From Scatophagus argus (lineage: Eukaryota; Chordata; Actinopteri; Scatophagidae), in NCBI RefSeq assembly GCF_020382885.2, contig NC_058501.1:15018501-15082500 (forward strand): a DNA stretch of 64,000 nucleotides, read 5' to 3'. Shown piece by piece: positions 31,801-44,696 of the stretch (position 1 is its first letter; every line of letters begins with the position of its first letter). A program made the translations under genes and the position numbers. A model generated the notes under the pieces. It did not search any database, was not told where the DNA came from, and saw nothing but the letters and a program-made list of their open reading frames with translations.

Positions 31801-34800
31801 CATATATGCATTGGCCACTCACAGACACACTCCTGCAAACAATAGAGTCTGGGGGGGACTCATAGGCTAAGGTCACCCTTGGGTGAGCACAGGGGACACC
31901 TCCTCAAACGGAAACAAAAAAAAAACCACACACACACACACCCCTCCTCACCTCCCTGTCATGCAGTGTCCGGTTTGTAATGAAGGTAGCCCCTGGGCCG
32001 AGTCTGGGGGAGGGTGAGCTGTGTTTTAGCTCAGCTCTGGGACTCCCCTTGACCTGCACAGGAATGATTGCAGGGAATTCTTATTGACCCAAGGGTGTGT
32101 AATGAAGCCTGTACCATATGTGCCCGGAACTGGAGAGGAATCAAACCCCACCCTCCACCCCGAACGCATACAGAGACGAAAGAATGTGAATTTCTGTATT
32201 TTTGTACATTCATATCATTGTTGCCACATCAAAGTATGACTTTAAGAGTTTCAATTAATCCTTGGCTCTGGGAAACTGTGACAGACACTGTATGGTAAAC
32301 ATAAATGGTCATCAAAGTGTTGGCCGCGTGCATGTTTGCTTAGTGTGTGTCTACTTATGAGTGTGAGGGGGTGTTACAAAACTGTATTTCCGATAGCTCA
32401 AGTGTTACGTGAGATCTTTAGCAAGAAATTAAAATTCAGAAGATTACACGGACCTTGATGGCTTAATGAGAACAGTCTTTTTCTTACTGTTGATGGATGC
32501 TGAAAAAGACAACTCAGCCATCCGTCAATGTAAATGAGAATTGATCCTTGCATATAAAAATAAATTGATCCGTTATTATGATAATGGCTGTGTTTAGTAT
32601 CAGTAAATAATAACCTTTGTCCCCTGCCTTTTTAGGGGGACCATGTGGCCCAAGCAAGCTTTCAAGTCAATGCTTTTGGCAGGAAATTCATCTTGGATGT
32701 GGAACTGAATCAGTGAGTATTACATTATTAAATCTAACTATCTTTCTGTCAGTCTGACTCTCCTTACTTTATCTGGATAGCTACCCGTGAGATATTGATC
32801 TGTGCATGTCTTGTCTAGCTAGCTAGCTGTCAGTCTTTCTTGTAAGCTGTTGATGTCTTCACTGTAACGTAGTTGTGTTAATAGTCGTATTTCCCCACTT
32901 TTTTAATATTCCATGGCTTGGCAATATTGTGACAATCACAATAAATTTGTTTTGCACAAATAAAGGTAAACTGATTTTTGAAAGCCTAAATAAAATGCCT
33001 TTAAAGTTCACTTGCTTGTTGAAATGATCCCAGCATGAGTCATATGTCAGTCTCTTTGGCCTGAACAACACCTTTGATTATAAGTTCACATTATGTTCCT
33101 GTTCCCCATGCACATATTGTGCATAAATTTAGAGCCAAGTCCAGCATTTTAACTGTAGCTCAGCTGGACAGAAGTCATATTTTCCTACTCTCTTAGTGCT
33201 CTTTATTGCCTGTTTTCGGGAATGCGCTCTTAAGACATAAATATCTAATGTGGGTGTGTGCTAAAATGGGCGATGGTATGAACGAATGTATGTGCATCTA
33301 TGTGTGTGCGTTTGTATGTTTGTTGCAGGTCAGTTATTTGTGCGTTTGTGTGTGCGTGCGTATGTGTGTGTGATTTAAAGGTCCATCATAATAGGAAGTG
33401 ATTTACAGTAAAGGCTGGAGCATTGCCCTGTCAGACAGTAATATTGATCACAGAACTGCTGATGGAAAGCGAGCAACTCTCTCTCATTGTTCTCTCTCTT
33501 TACCTCCTCCTCTCTCTTGCTGTTTTTTCCTCCACATCATACCCCCCCTTTGTTTTTGTTTTTTTTTAGAAACCGCCCTTTCTAAACTCCTCAAAACACC
33601 TGTTTTGGTTTGCCTCTGTCACCCATTCAGCCTCAAAACAGAAAGCCTGTGAATTTGGCGCACACACAAGGTGAAGCTGCTCGCTCATCACACTGGAAGT
33701 CACTTCCCTGCTGAGTAAAATGTTACATCACAGGGTTTCCCAGGTTTAGTGGATGTGTTTCTGTAACGCCTGCAGCTCAGAGCATGATGCATCAACCAGC
33801 CATGAATACAAATGTGTCGTCTGCATGTAGACAAATACTCACACAAACATAAATTCATGCACAAGCTGCCACACACAAACACACACACACACACTTTCAT
33901 CAGCGCTTGATTTGATGCAGACATTGTTCATCTTTGTGACAATGTGTAGGTCCTTTCCCATCATCTCTTAACTGGATAAGGGTGCAAAACTCTGTTTTAT
34001 CAAAGGAAAGGAAACACTCAAGTGGAGTCCTGTTTTCAGCTTTCGAGTGAGTGAATTAGCCTCCAACTAGATAACTCTGGGCAGCAGTTTGATATGTGTG
34101 GTTGTGAATAAGAATGAGAAACTCAGATCAGTACAAGAAAGCATTGTCTGACTTGTAGGTCTGAATAATAATCTGTGACAATTAATCAAGTAATTGGATG
34201 TCAATTCTCAAACAAAACATTAAACCTTTTCTGGTTCTAGCTTGGTAGGTGTGAAAATTTGCTGCTTTGTTTTATTTGGTTATAAACTGAATATTTTGAG
34301 GTTTGGGACTGCTGGTTGAGTAAAACAAACAAACAAACTGAGGGTCAAGAAATTATGATATATTTTTTTACATTTTAGTAATAAAATAATTTGTTGATTT
34401 TTTTTTTTTTTTTAATTTCTACTGATGGAAAATTAATGGGAAACTATTTTGATAAGCAATTAAGTGATCTGTTAAGCATAAAGGGGAAAGATTTGATGGC
34501 TCCAGAGTCTCAAACGTGAAGATTTGCTGCGTTCTTTGTTTCATATCATTGCAAGCTGAATATCTGAATTAATTAATCAAATAAAAATAATCATTGGTTG
34601 CAGTTAGAGGAGCATGTATTGCATTTTAGTCGAGATAACGTTGTGTTTTGGCATAGATTCTGTCAGTCCTGTCTTTGTCCAAGTCCCAGATATTCGTCCT
34701 TTATGGGGGCAGATCTCCAGTTTCCCTCTGTGTCTGAATAAGTACAACCCAGATTCCTCTTCCTCCTCCCGCTGGCCTCGTCTCCTCTCGTCACTGTCCT

Positions 34801-36274
34801 CTAGCGCACTCCTCTGTGCACTGATCTCCCCCTGCTTGACAGTCACACCGATTTTGTTTACTGATAGCTTTCATGCCAGACAGAATAGATCCAGTTGATG
34901 AGTGAGTGTGGGTGCAGGAGTGGGAGGCATTTTAGCTGAATGGGCCAACATTGGTTTTTGGTTCTCAGTAGCAAAACCCAGTTCTCTCATTTTGATCAAT
35001 GAGTGACTCTGCTGCTGTACTTTTTTGCCTGTTTGTTGCCATAAGCAAAGAAAAGAGATGTGTTTTTCAGCTTTACTTGTTTACTTGTCTCTAGTGATTG
35101 AAGTATGTATCATCATTGCCATTATCGTCTTGTTTGTGCAGCCGTCTCAGAGTCTTTGCCTTGAGTCAGTGTTTGACTGTGAATAATAAGAGTGTAGGCG
35201 TTTTGTTATATCAGTCATATGTCATGTGAATTTGAAGCACATGTGCATTTTGGACACGTTTGTTGTTAAATGTAATTTTCCAGTGTTCTTACTCTCAGAT
35301 GTGATAGTAGGATGGCAATTTCTTTTGGACAGTCGATGCACATGTGTGGCCAAAAATACTGTATAAACTATTAAAGATGATTAAATTAAATGATTAAATT
35401 ATCATGAAATTCTATACAGACTTTCATAATCCTCAGAGGATGAATCTCTCTGAGTTTGGTGACCCCGTGACTTTCCATATAGCGCCACCAGGAGATGAAA
35501 ATTTCAGTTTTTAAGTATTTTTCTTAGCATGCTAACATACTGGTCAGTCAGAGCTGCTGGAAGACTCCAGTTTTGCTGTATTTTACAAAAAAATCAAAGT
35601 GAAAATCTTTGATGTGTGTTCACAAATGTGCTTATATTTTATTTTTAGATTACCTTTTTTTGTTTTTTAAACGTTTTCCTAGTCTTCCTACCCCATCCAG
35701 CATGTCTGATTGTCCTGTTCAGGATGTCCCTGAGTGAGGATTGAGAGGCTGCTATTCTCTCACATGGAGACTTTTTATTTAGGTATGAAAATTAGTCAAA
35801 GTGAGTGTCCTGTATTGTGAGAATAATCAGTTAATAGTATTAACGTGTGTGCCGTAGTCGTTAGCTCTTTCATTAGCAACATGCTGTGTTGACACAAACC
35901 ACCCGTCTGAAGTATGACAGTCTATAGAGAGGAAGTGAGTAGGGGGCTGGAGGGTCAGGGGTTTTTTATTCCTCCTCGCTGTCTTTGTCTTCCTCTTGCT
36001 CCTCCATCTGAATGGTCGGCTGCAATTTACCATTCATGGGATTAGAGTGAGCTGAAAATGTGCACAGGATGGGGGGTTGCCTCTCTTTAATCATCCTCAA
36101 CCCCAACACACACACATACACACACCCACACACGTCTCCACCCTTGATTGCCCCCTCCCTCCACACCCACTCTTCATTCAGTCACGCCCCTACTACCCCT
36201 TTACTCCACCCCTCCCACCTGCTCTTGCTGAATAATAGATGGTGCTGTAAGATTAAAAAGGAGTGTGTGCGCGC

Positions 36275-36309
<35 letters not shown>

Positions 36310-39195
36310 GGTAATGGTTTCCGGGTTGTCCATCGTGTTTTGAAAGGGAAACAAACATTCGCATATCGTCCACTCTGACGTGCACGTACAAATACACACA
36401 GCGGTATAGAAAAGTTACCTTGTCCAGTCAGGAAGTTTTGGATGGGTTGATTGACAATTTTCATATTGAGATATTGAAAATGAATGGGACACAATTATAA
36501 TTGCTTAAGTTATTTTTCAACAAAAATGTGGTGATTTGTGGTTGCTTTTGTTTTTGATGATAGTGAACTGAATATCTTTTGATTCTGGACTGTTGGTTGG
36601 AAAAATTAAACAAATTGAATATGACATTGGGATGTTTTTCATCATGTTCTGATATTTCATAGACCAAATTATTGACCAAATTACTGCTCAGTTAAACTGA
36701 AAACTGAAATTAGGCGTTTGACTTTACTTGTAAATGATATATATATGTATGTATATAATGTGTGTGTGTGTGCATTGCACTGCATAATTGTTGACAACAG
36801 ACAATAAGAAGCTAGAGGACAGTAGCTTGACTGTGCTGAAGTGTGTATGGGTCTGTGTCTGTGCTGCAGTGAGCAGAGTGGAGGTTTGGTATTCATACAG
36901 CGTGGAGGTTATGTGTGTATGACAACATGCGAGCGCAGACAGAGAGAAGAGGAGGTGGGATGCTCCAACTAGGACTACAGAGTTTCATAACCTCTTCAGT
37001 GTTATGAAATAATCCACTGCGGTAGCCTAAAGAGAAGAGGGCTTCTCCCTGTTCCCATGTGCAGCGCTGACACTGACAGACACTCAGTGTGTTATTATTT
37101 CTACTACTATGTTGTGTCAGCTTTCCCTGCATGAACACAAATGCTTTATGCAAATGCTCTGGGTCAATTACAGGCAATGCTAAATGCATAATTCATCTTT
37201 GTGAAGGGAAAGTGTGTGTGCGGTGGCAATGACACTGTTCATGGGGATGGGGGTTGTAGGGGTTAGAGAACTGATATAAATATGGGGTCTCTTCAGCTGC
37301 TTAGGCAAGAAGCTAACCAAACACCCCATGGTCCAGTGGTTTGATGAATGTGTGCATATGTGTTGGTGCGTCTGTGCATGGGCAGGAATGTGCATGTATG
37401 TGTGAGAGAGAAAATAGAGGAGGGTTGTTCCATCCCTTGACGTTGTTGGTGAGTGGCTCTCGCTGGGCCTCAGGTGCAGAGGAGGCACGTAAAGTGTTGT
37501 CTTAATTAGAGATAACAAGACTGGATTAAAAGAAACAAAGCTCAATTGGAAAGAGGAGGATCAATATCTAAGAGGAGGAGAAGGATGAGAATGAGTGAGT
37601 GAGCACACGTGTAATCAGTGTTCGACATGTCTGTGTGATCATCTGTCAGCATGAACACAAAGCTTATTTGAGCTCAGACAAAAAGAATCAACTGAGGTGT
37701 CAAACTTAAAAGTACCCCTTTCTGCAAACTGAGTTATGTTTGCATTCATTTTTATTCTTCAGTGTGTGTGTGTATTCTCGAGGCCAACATATTGAAAGCA
37801 TTTCCTTCCTCATTTTTTCCTTTCCATTTTTTCCATTTCTTCCTCAAACCATGGATTATTTCATCCATGTTTAATATCTCTGCTTCCTTTGCCAAATCAA
37901 CTCATACATGCTTGGTGGATTACTGCTGCAAAATAGGGCTGAAATTGCATGTGCCATGTGCATCCATGTCTTTCTGCACATCCATGACTCAGCTTTGTAA
38001 AACAGCTTTGTAGTGTCCATCTGGTACCTTTTAATTTGACATCCTATTCAAGCAACAAATTGGCAAACTTCATATCAATCTCTTCCTTCCTCTTCCTCTT
38101 TTTGCAGGTTTAAAAAGGGTTTGTTTTTCCAACAACCAAGGTCTGTTGCCTGCTGTAGTTAACTCAAGAAAAACAAGAGTCTCACTCCTGTCCAGTTATC
38201 TAAAAAATGTCAAAGATGAAAACACACATCCATATTTTTGCATTTTTCAGGAGATCATGTTATGACCTGGCATAATACAGTACAGCTCTAACTAGCCTAC
38301 AGGTAACTCAGCTCAGCTAATCAAGGAATCAGATATTTTGCTCTCCCATCCAGACCTTGGAAATGCTCTAAATTCCAGTCGTATAACAGCGTGTCTTTAT
38401 GTCAAACGAGTGGGATTTTTTTAATCTGGAAATCCTTGACAACCAAAATATCTCCTCCTACTTGCATAGCAGAGGGAGTCGCTAGCTCTAAAAATGTTTT
38501 TTACACAACAGCACTCTCTTGTTCACTTGCATGACAAATATGTGTGTCAAAATGCCATTCAGCTGATGTCATGTTCATGTTGACTTCATGAGTTTGTCTG
38601 ACTTTGTGAGGACTTTGTGAGGACTTTGTGCGGATGGCCATTTGATCCCTAAAATGTGTGTAGGTGTTTGGCTGCCGTGGACTGTGAAAGGTGCTGATGC
38701 TGTGCTGTTATCTGTGTGTGTCCTTGTGTTGTGCACGTGTGTCTTTATGTGTGTGCTGCTTCTACTGCACATGCATGCAGCCTCACATCTTCACACATAT
38801 ATGATTTAACTCTTTCTCATGTCCCATTCAGAGACAATTTATCATCCAGCTGTGTCTTGCTCCCTACATCCTGACATCGCTACAACCCAACTCCACTCTT
38901 CTCCTCCTTTTTCACCTCCATCTCTGTCTCTCCTCCTGTTCCAAGGTCTGTAATTTATTGCAGAGAGGCGTGATCTGATTTACAGCGGACTTAATGAGAA
39001 AAACACAGAGAGTGTGTGCGTGAGAGAGAGAGAAGGAGGGAGAGAAAGCAAAGCGGAGAGAGAGAGAGAAATAGTTAAGGATGAAGAGAGAGATGAGGAC
39101 AGAGCGAGAGAGATGTGTGTTGATGTCCTTCATGCACCCTTGAGTCTTGGTGGGTGGGTTGAGTAAGTGCAGAAGATAGGGAGAGAAAGAGCTGG

Positions 39196-39236
<41 letters not shown>

Positions 39237-42200
39237 CTTGAGGGAAATAGTTACTTGAAAGGAGTTCCCCAAAAAGAAAATAGTCCCCACTTCTCCTCTC
39301 TCCTACTCCTACAGTACTTTCTTTTTCTTTACTTGTTTCCAGCAGAGCTTCTTTCTTTAATTTGTGTGTCATTTGATCTCTCTCACTCACAGACACACAC
39401 ACACACACACACACTTTAGCTATCACATTTGGGGTTATGTTTGTGTGTGTTTGAGTGTCTGTGTGCAAATGCAGTACACAAACGTTATATTACAGACTGT
39501 GTTTGCTAAGTGGTTCCACGCCACATGCAGGACTGTGTATGCACAGTATGTTCTGGTATATAAGGGAGCGAGTTTGTGTGTTTTTATCTTTGTGGTGTGG
39601 ATTAATAATATGGAGGTGAGCAGAGTTGTTTTAGAAGAACAAATAAAGAAGAAGACAGGTCGGTTCACACGTTCTTCATGTCTTGAACCATTGACCTGCA
39701 CATGCATATTGAAGCAGTTTTTGGTTGCTCCATAATTCACCCACTCTATTCAAATGTATGCATCCATCCATCTATCCACTTTCTATACTGCTTATCCGTC
39801 GGGGTCACAGGGGGGGGCTGGAGCCTATCCCAGCTGACTACGAGCAAGAGACGGGGTTCACCCTGGACTGGTCGCCAGTCAATCGCAGGGCCAACACACA
39901 AAGACAGACAACCACACACTCTCACACTCACACCTAGGGGCAATTTAGAGTAGCCAATTAACCTAATGTGCATGTTTTGGTATTGTGGGAGGAAGCCGGA
40001 TTTGCAGGTTTTTGGCCATAAACCAAATTGTGAGATATTTAAGTATCTCAAAGGTTATTACAAATCACCATGTGGTAAACATGATAGAGTGTACAAAATT
40101 TAATGCCTGTCCACCCAATAGATGTTTTGATATTTCAGTCTGACTCAAAGTGATTGTTGTTCTAAGAAGCCATGCTGCTTGTGGGGCTAAAAATGTGAAG
40201 CCGTCCTGTGGACTTTGCAAGATGTTGAGCTTTGAATTACTGGCCTTCCCTTTTATGCTCGATCGTGCCGTCCCTCCATTCCCCCTGTCTTCTCTCGAGC
40301 TGTCTCGATTCAGTGTACAGGATTAGTGGAGACAAAGAGATCCAGGAACTGACTCTTGCCGAAGACAGAGACAGAAGGAAAGACTGTTGTTCTCTCAGCA
40401 GGAAAAGATACTAATGCCTCTCTAAAGGCTATTGTATCTCGTAGATTACTCCTTTTCCTCTTTCATGCTGGATAAAAATCAATCGAAAAAGTATGCTTTA
40501 CTGTCAGGAGACTATTAACTATTTAACAAAATTTACCACTGCGCATAATCTGATGCAGTCGGTGCATAGATGGAGAGCAAATTTACCCACAAACACACTC
40601 GCGTTGATGCATGTAAGTGCATGACACAGAATAATCTCATCAGTTGAACATAAAAAGTACATAAGTCATGATTACTCGCTCCCAAGTGTACAAAGCTCCA
40701 AATGTCTGTCTCTGTGTCTCCATTGACCCTGTTTAAGTAGCGTGGAGCTCGCTAACAATCCACATGTTGTCACAGATACACATCTGCAGGTTCTCCTTCG
40801 TGCCCACAACATCCTAAGCCACTGCATAATCCAGGAGTCATCTCTTTTTGGCCTGTATGTTGTGTGCTATAGACCCAACTGCATAATGGATCCAAGACTG
40901 TAGAATACAGGAATATAAGCTGTATGTTTGGTTCTTCCCCTTTTGTTGTTCTGTTAGTGTCAGTCTTTTTTGTTTTGTTTCTTTGCTAGTATTCCCTGTG
41001 CAATAAGAGAAGAGATCCCAGTGAGCATGCTGGTGCAATTGCATGTCTGATAAGTGATTGGAGAGTGAATGAATTATAGCCTGGAGACCTTTAATGAGGC
41101 CTCAGTGGGAGGGTGGGTGAGGCAAGAGAAGGGGGTGGTGGTGCAGGTGAAAGCAGCTGCAGCTTTTACTGAAGAGAATCCTCTACCCCCCCCCATCTCT
41201 CCTTCACTCCTTTTCACATCTTTATTTCCCTTATCCACCTTTCTATCTTTCCAACCCCCCCCCCCAAACTCCCTACACCCCCTTCCCCCATCATGTTTTC
41301 TTTCCTTTCTCCTCTCTCTTTCCTCAGCACTCCCCCCATCCTCATTATGGACGCCTGACACAGCACATGTTCAGTCCTTTGTGTAGCGGTGGCCTTTTTA
41401 CTACAGGGTTAAATAACAAAAATCCATATATGGAGCAGAAGTCCATTTGATGACTGCAGTGCATGTGTGCAGATGTGTATGGATGCATCTGATTAAATTT
41501 GCTTTATTAATTTGTTTGTTTTTTCATGTGCTTATTTTTGTGTGTTTTGGGATGTTGGGTGTATTAAGGAGAGTGTTTGAAAGCAGCTAGATTGGCCCGC
41601 ATGAAAGCAATGAAAAGCCTCTTCCCCCAGCTCTTGTGCCAATCTGCTCACACACACACACATAAACATTAGTCCTGCCAATCTGCCCTTTTTGTGCTGT
41701 TTTTCATCACAGTGCCACGGTGGTGCCAGGCGACACAAACCGTGAGAGGAATTTTATACAGCATGGAAACTTGGTTTGTGTATGCATGATTCACCTCGGG
41801 AGATCAAACTGGGTTGCCATAGCAGATGCCTTCACCCAGAGCGACTCACAACAAAATGCTTTAAAGGAAGGATGGAGTTTGATGTGACTGACAGCCACAT
41901 GGACTCTGTGCACTTGCCCACTCCTCACTGATTCAGTTTGTACCTCCTCAAGACCCACTTAATAAAATTGAATAAGTCTTTTCAGAGCAACATTTTCCCA
42001 GCTCAGGCAGCGTCGGCGCTCTTAGGTTTGCGTGTGGGCTGGCTGACATTAAAGTGTAGAGAAAGCGAGCGGAGGGATGTGATTATATGGAAATGTCTGC
42101 ATGAAATGTGGTAAGCTGAAAGTGGAGGGTCTGAGGATCCACCTCCGAAATCTCCTCCAGACCTGATTGACAGCCGGACGTCAGCTCTCAAACAGATGTT

Positions 42201-44391
42201 GCCTCGTTGTACATTTATACATAAGTGTGTACACATGTTAACAGGAAGCGGGAAGACTGCGTGTTGCAGAGGGGGTGGGGGTGTCTAACTGCGAGTGTGT
42301 GTAGGGGGATGGGGGGTGGGGTCGAGGCTGAGTTTGCGTCTTTGTCTGTCAAATAAATTATTTAAATCCCCCAACAATTAAAGCTGAAATCTGTTATCAG
42401 CGTCTTCCATTAGAGGCCCGTGTGACTGCCTTGCTGTCTCAGTATGCTCCTTGCTTGATCCCCCCGTCTGCGCTCAGCGTGGGACCGGATAAAGATCACA
42501 AGCTCTGAATCTTAAGCACACATCCCAGCAGAACAAAGGCTAACAGCACGCGCCCGTGACCCAGGGACTCATACACACACGTAACGACTTCATCGTGGAC
42601 CTTTATGAATATTTTGATGGCATTTTGATGCAAGATGTTGACAAAGTGTCACTAGTGTTAAGAGTCATGGAGTGTTTAATTTGCACGGAGTAAGTCTGAG
42701 GTGTTGTGTGTGATGTATGTGTGTGTGTGACCTGAGGTTGGAGGGTGTGAAATGTGTACAGTGGAGGTTGCCTGTTTTACAAATACTGAAGATGTTTTTT
42801 TCAGAGCAGAGCTTCATGGCTGTGCGTGATGGGATAAATCCAAGGGCCCTGAGCTCTGTATTCACACCTTGTGTCGCCCTCTCTTTAAATTTCACTGCCT
42901 CGTTCCTGTCTTCTGTCTCATTACTCCCTCCTTGACGGCCTTTCACACCCTCTTTCCATTTTACCTCACCGTCTCTCTCCTCCTTCCCTGCATTTTATTA
43001 CTGTAGCAAAATGCCCATTAGTCATCTGGGAAAGCAGCTTCCTCTTCCTCGCTGCATGTGTGTGTGCTCATGTCAGGGGTTTCATTCAGATGACACACTG
43101 TGTATCATTTTGGAAAGCTTACTTCCTGAGAGAAAGCTCTGCAAATATTCTGAAAGACATGAGACATTGCCTTAAAAGTATAACAGTTTCCTACCACCTG
43201 CCTTATGATGACTCATTACGGAAACTGATTTTTCTTTGCTTTCAGCTGTCCATCTTTGATCAAAGATATCACACTTTTTGAAGTTGGAGAATTTAAAAAA
43301 AATGTTATTACCTAGAACTAGTCCATGAGAATTAGAAATTGGACATAAATCCTTCATAGGAACATTTTCAGAGTGTAACAAAAATCAGTGTGTTAACATT
43401 TTGGGCAATTCCTTCCTTTGACTCTAGACAGAACCAAACTGTTTTCCCCTGCTTCCAGTCTTTACGATATGCTAAGCTAACTGGCTGGTGGTGGTGCAGC
43501 TTCTTATTTACTATAAAGAAGACATGCGAGTGGAATCGATCATCTCATCCAACTCTGAAAAATGCACATTTCCTTCAGAGACTACATCAAACGTACCATT
43601 TTGTCTGACAAACAGTCCAGAACCCCAAAATATTCAATTTACAGCAGTGTAAGCAGTACATTCTCCTTACCTTTTCGGTAATTGCCTCAGAATTATTTAA
43701 ATGAAAAATATTTGCTAATTATTTTTCAGGTGATGAAATAATTAATTGATTAATTAAGTTTATGAACTGTTCTGTAAGTTGGCTGTAACTAATCAGCTTC
43801 TGCTCTGTGAACACAAACACAACTTTAGGTGTCGTATTGAAATGTTTTTATTGCAAAGGGTAGGAGGGTTATTGGAAATAATTAGAAAGAATGATAAAAA
43901 ACACTAAACACGGCCATTTTCTACCCTTTTGATTATTTGTCATTAGCTTTAAGCATGTTTTCTTTTGAATGTACCTTTTTATCTGTATAATAGTTTTATA
44001 ATATTTTTCAATTCGTCACCGTACTCTGAAACTGTTTGGGTGACTACTGAAAGAGAGGCCGGTTTGTTCGGTGAGCGAACGACATGAAAACTCATCCCGC
44101 CTACTTGTCTCTTGTTGAAGTCTGGATGTTGACAGGAAGTTGGAGATGATTGATGGCTCTCTGGTTCAGTGTGGCAAGTGGCCTGCTCAGAAAACGTTAT
44201 GTTACTGTTTCCATTGCACATTTTTGTGTCACTTCGTGTACTCTGACTGACGAATACGGCTGTCGTTCAGTAATTTTGTCATTTGTTCCTGATTCAGTAA
44301 ATATACACACACTTTAATATGATAAAAAATTAGTTTACTATGCTGATTTTATTGTTTCCTTTTAATACTGCTCTCCTTGTGCAAGGTTGGC

Positions 44392-44428
<37 letters not shown>

Positions 44429-44641
44429 CAAGCCTCAGATTACACTTGGCTCTGGCACTGCTTTCTGTACAGTGTATATATAAGACATAAAAGCCCACTC
44501 CTTCACTGCCATGTGTTTATGTGTGTGTGTGTGTTTGCGCCTACCTTCAAGTCACCTTTGTGAGAGATAACAGGCTAAAACTTTGAACTGTATTATATTT
44601 TAAAATAGCGATGGGACAAATTCTTATTCATATGCCGCATT

Positions 44642-44696
<55 letters not shown>

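Larger units (their letters stand above)
29362..32635 (+). other. adam22 intron 2 (3.3 kb)
   Basis: Holds a decayed repeat near 29878-30222, a T run near 31081-31091, CT then CA microsatellites at about 31750-31792 and a shorter CA tract near 31930. Short open frames here run through the simple repeats. No nested gene seen. Confidence 0.6.

Noticed and set aside
44644-44694. Possible CRISPR-like or tandem array
   Set aside because: It is a plain dinucleotide microsatellite; no spaced repeats occur anywhere in the window.
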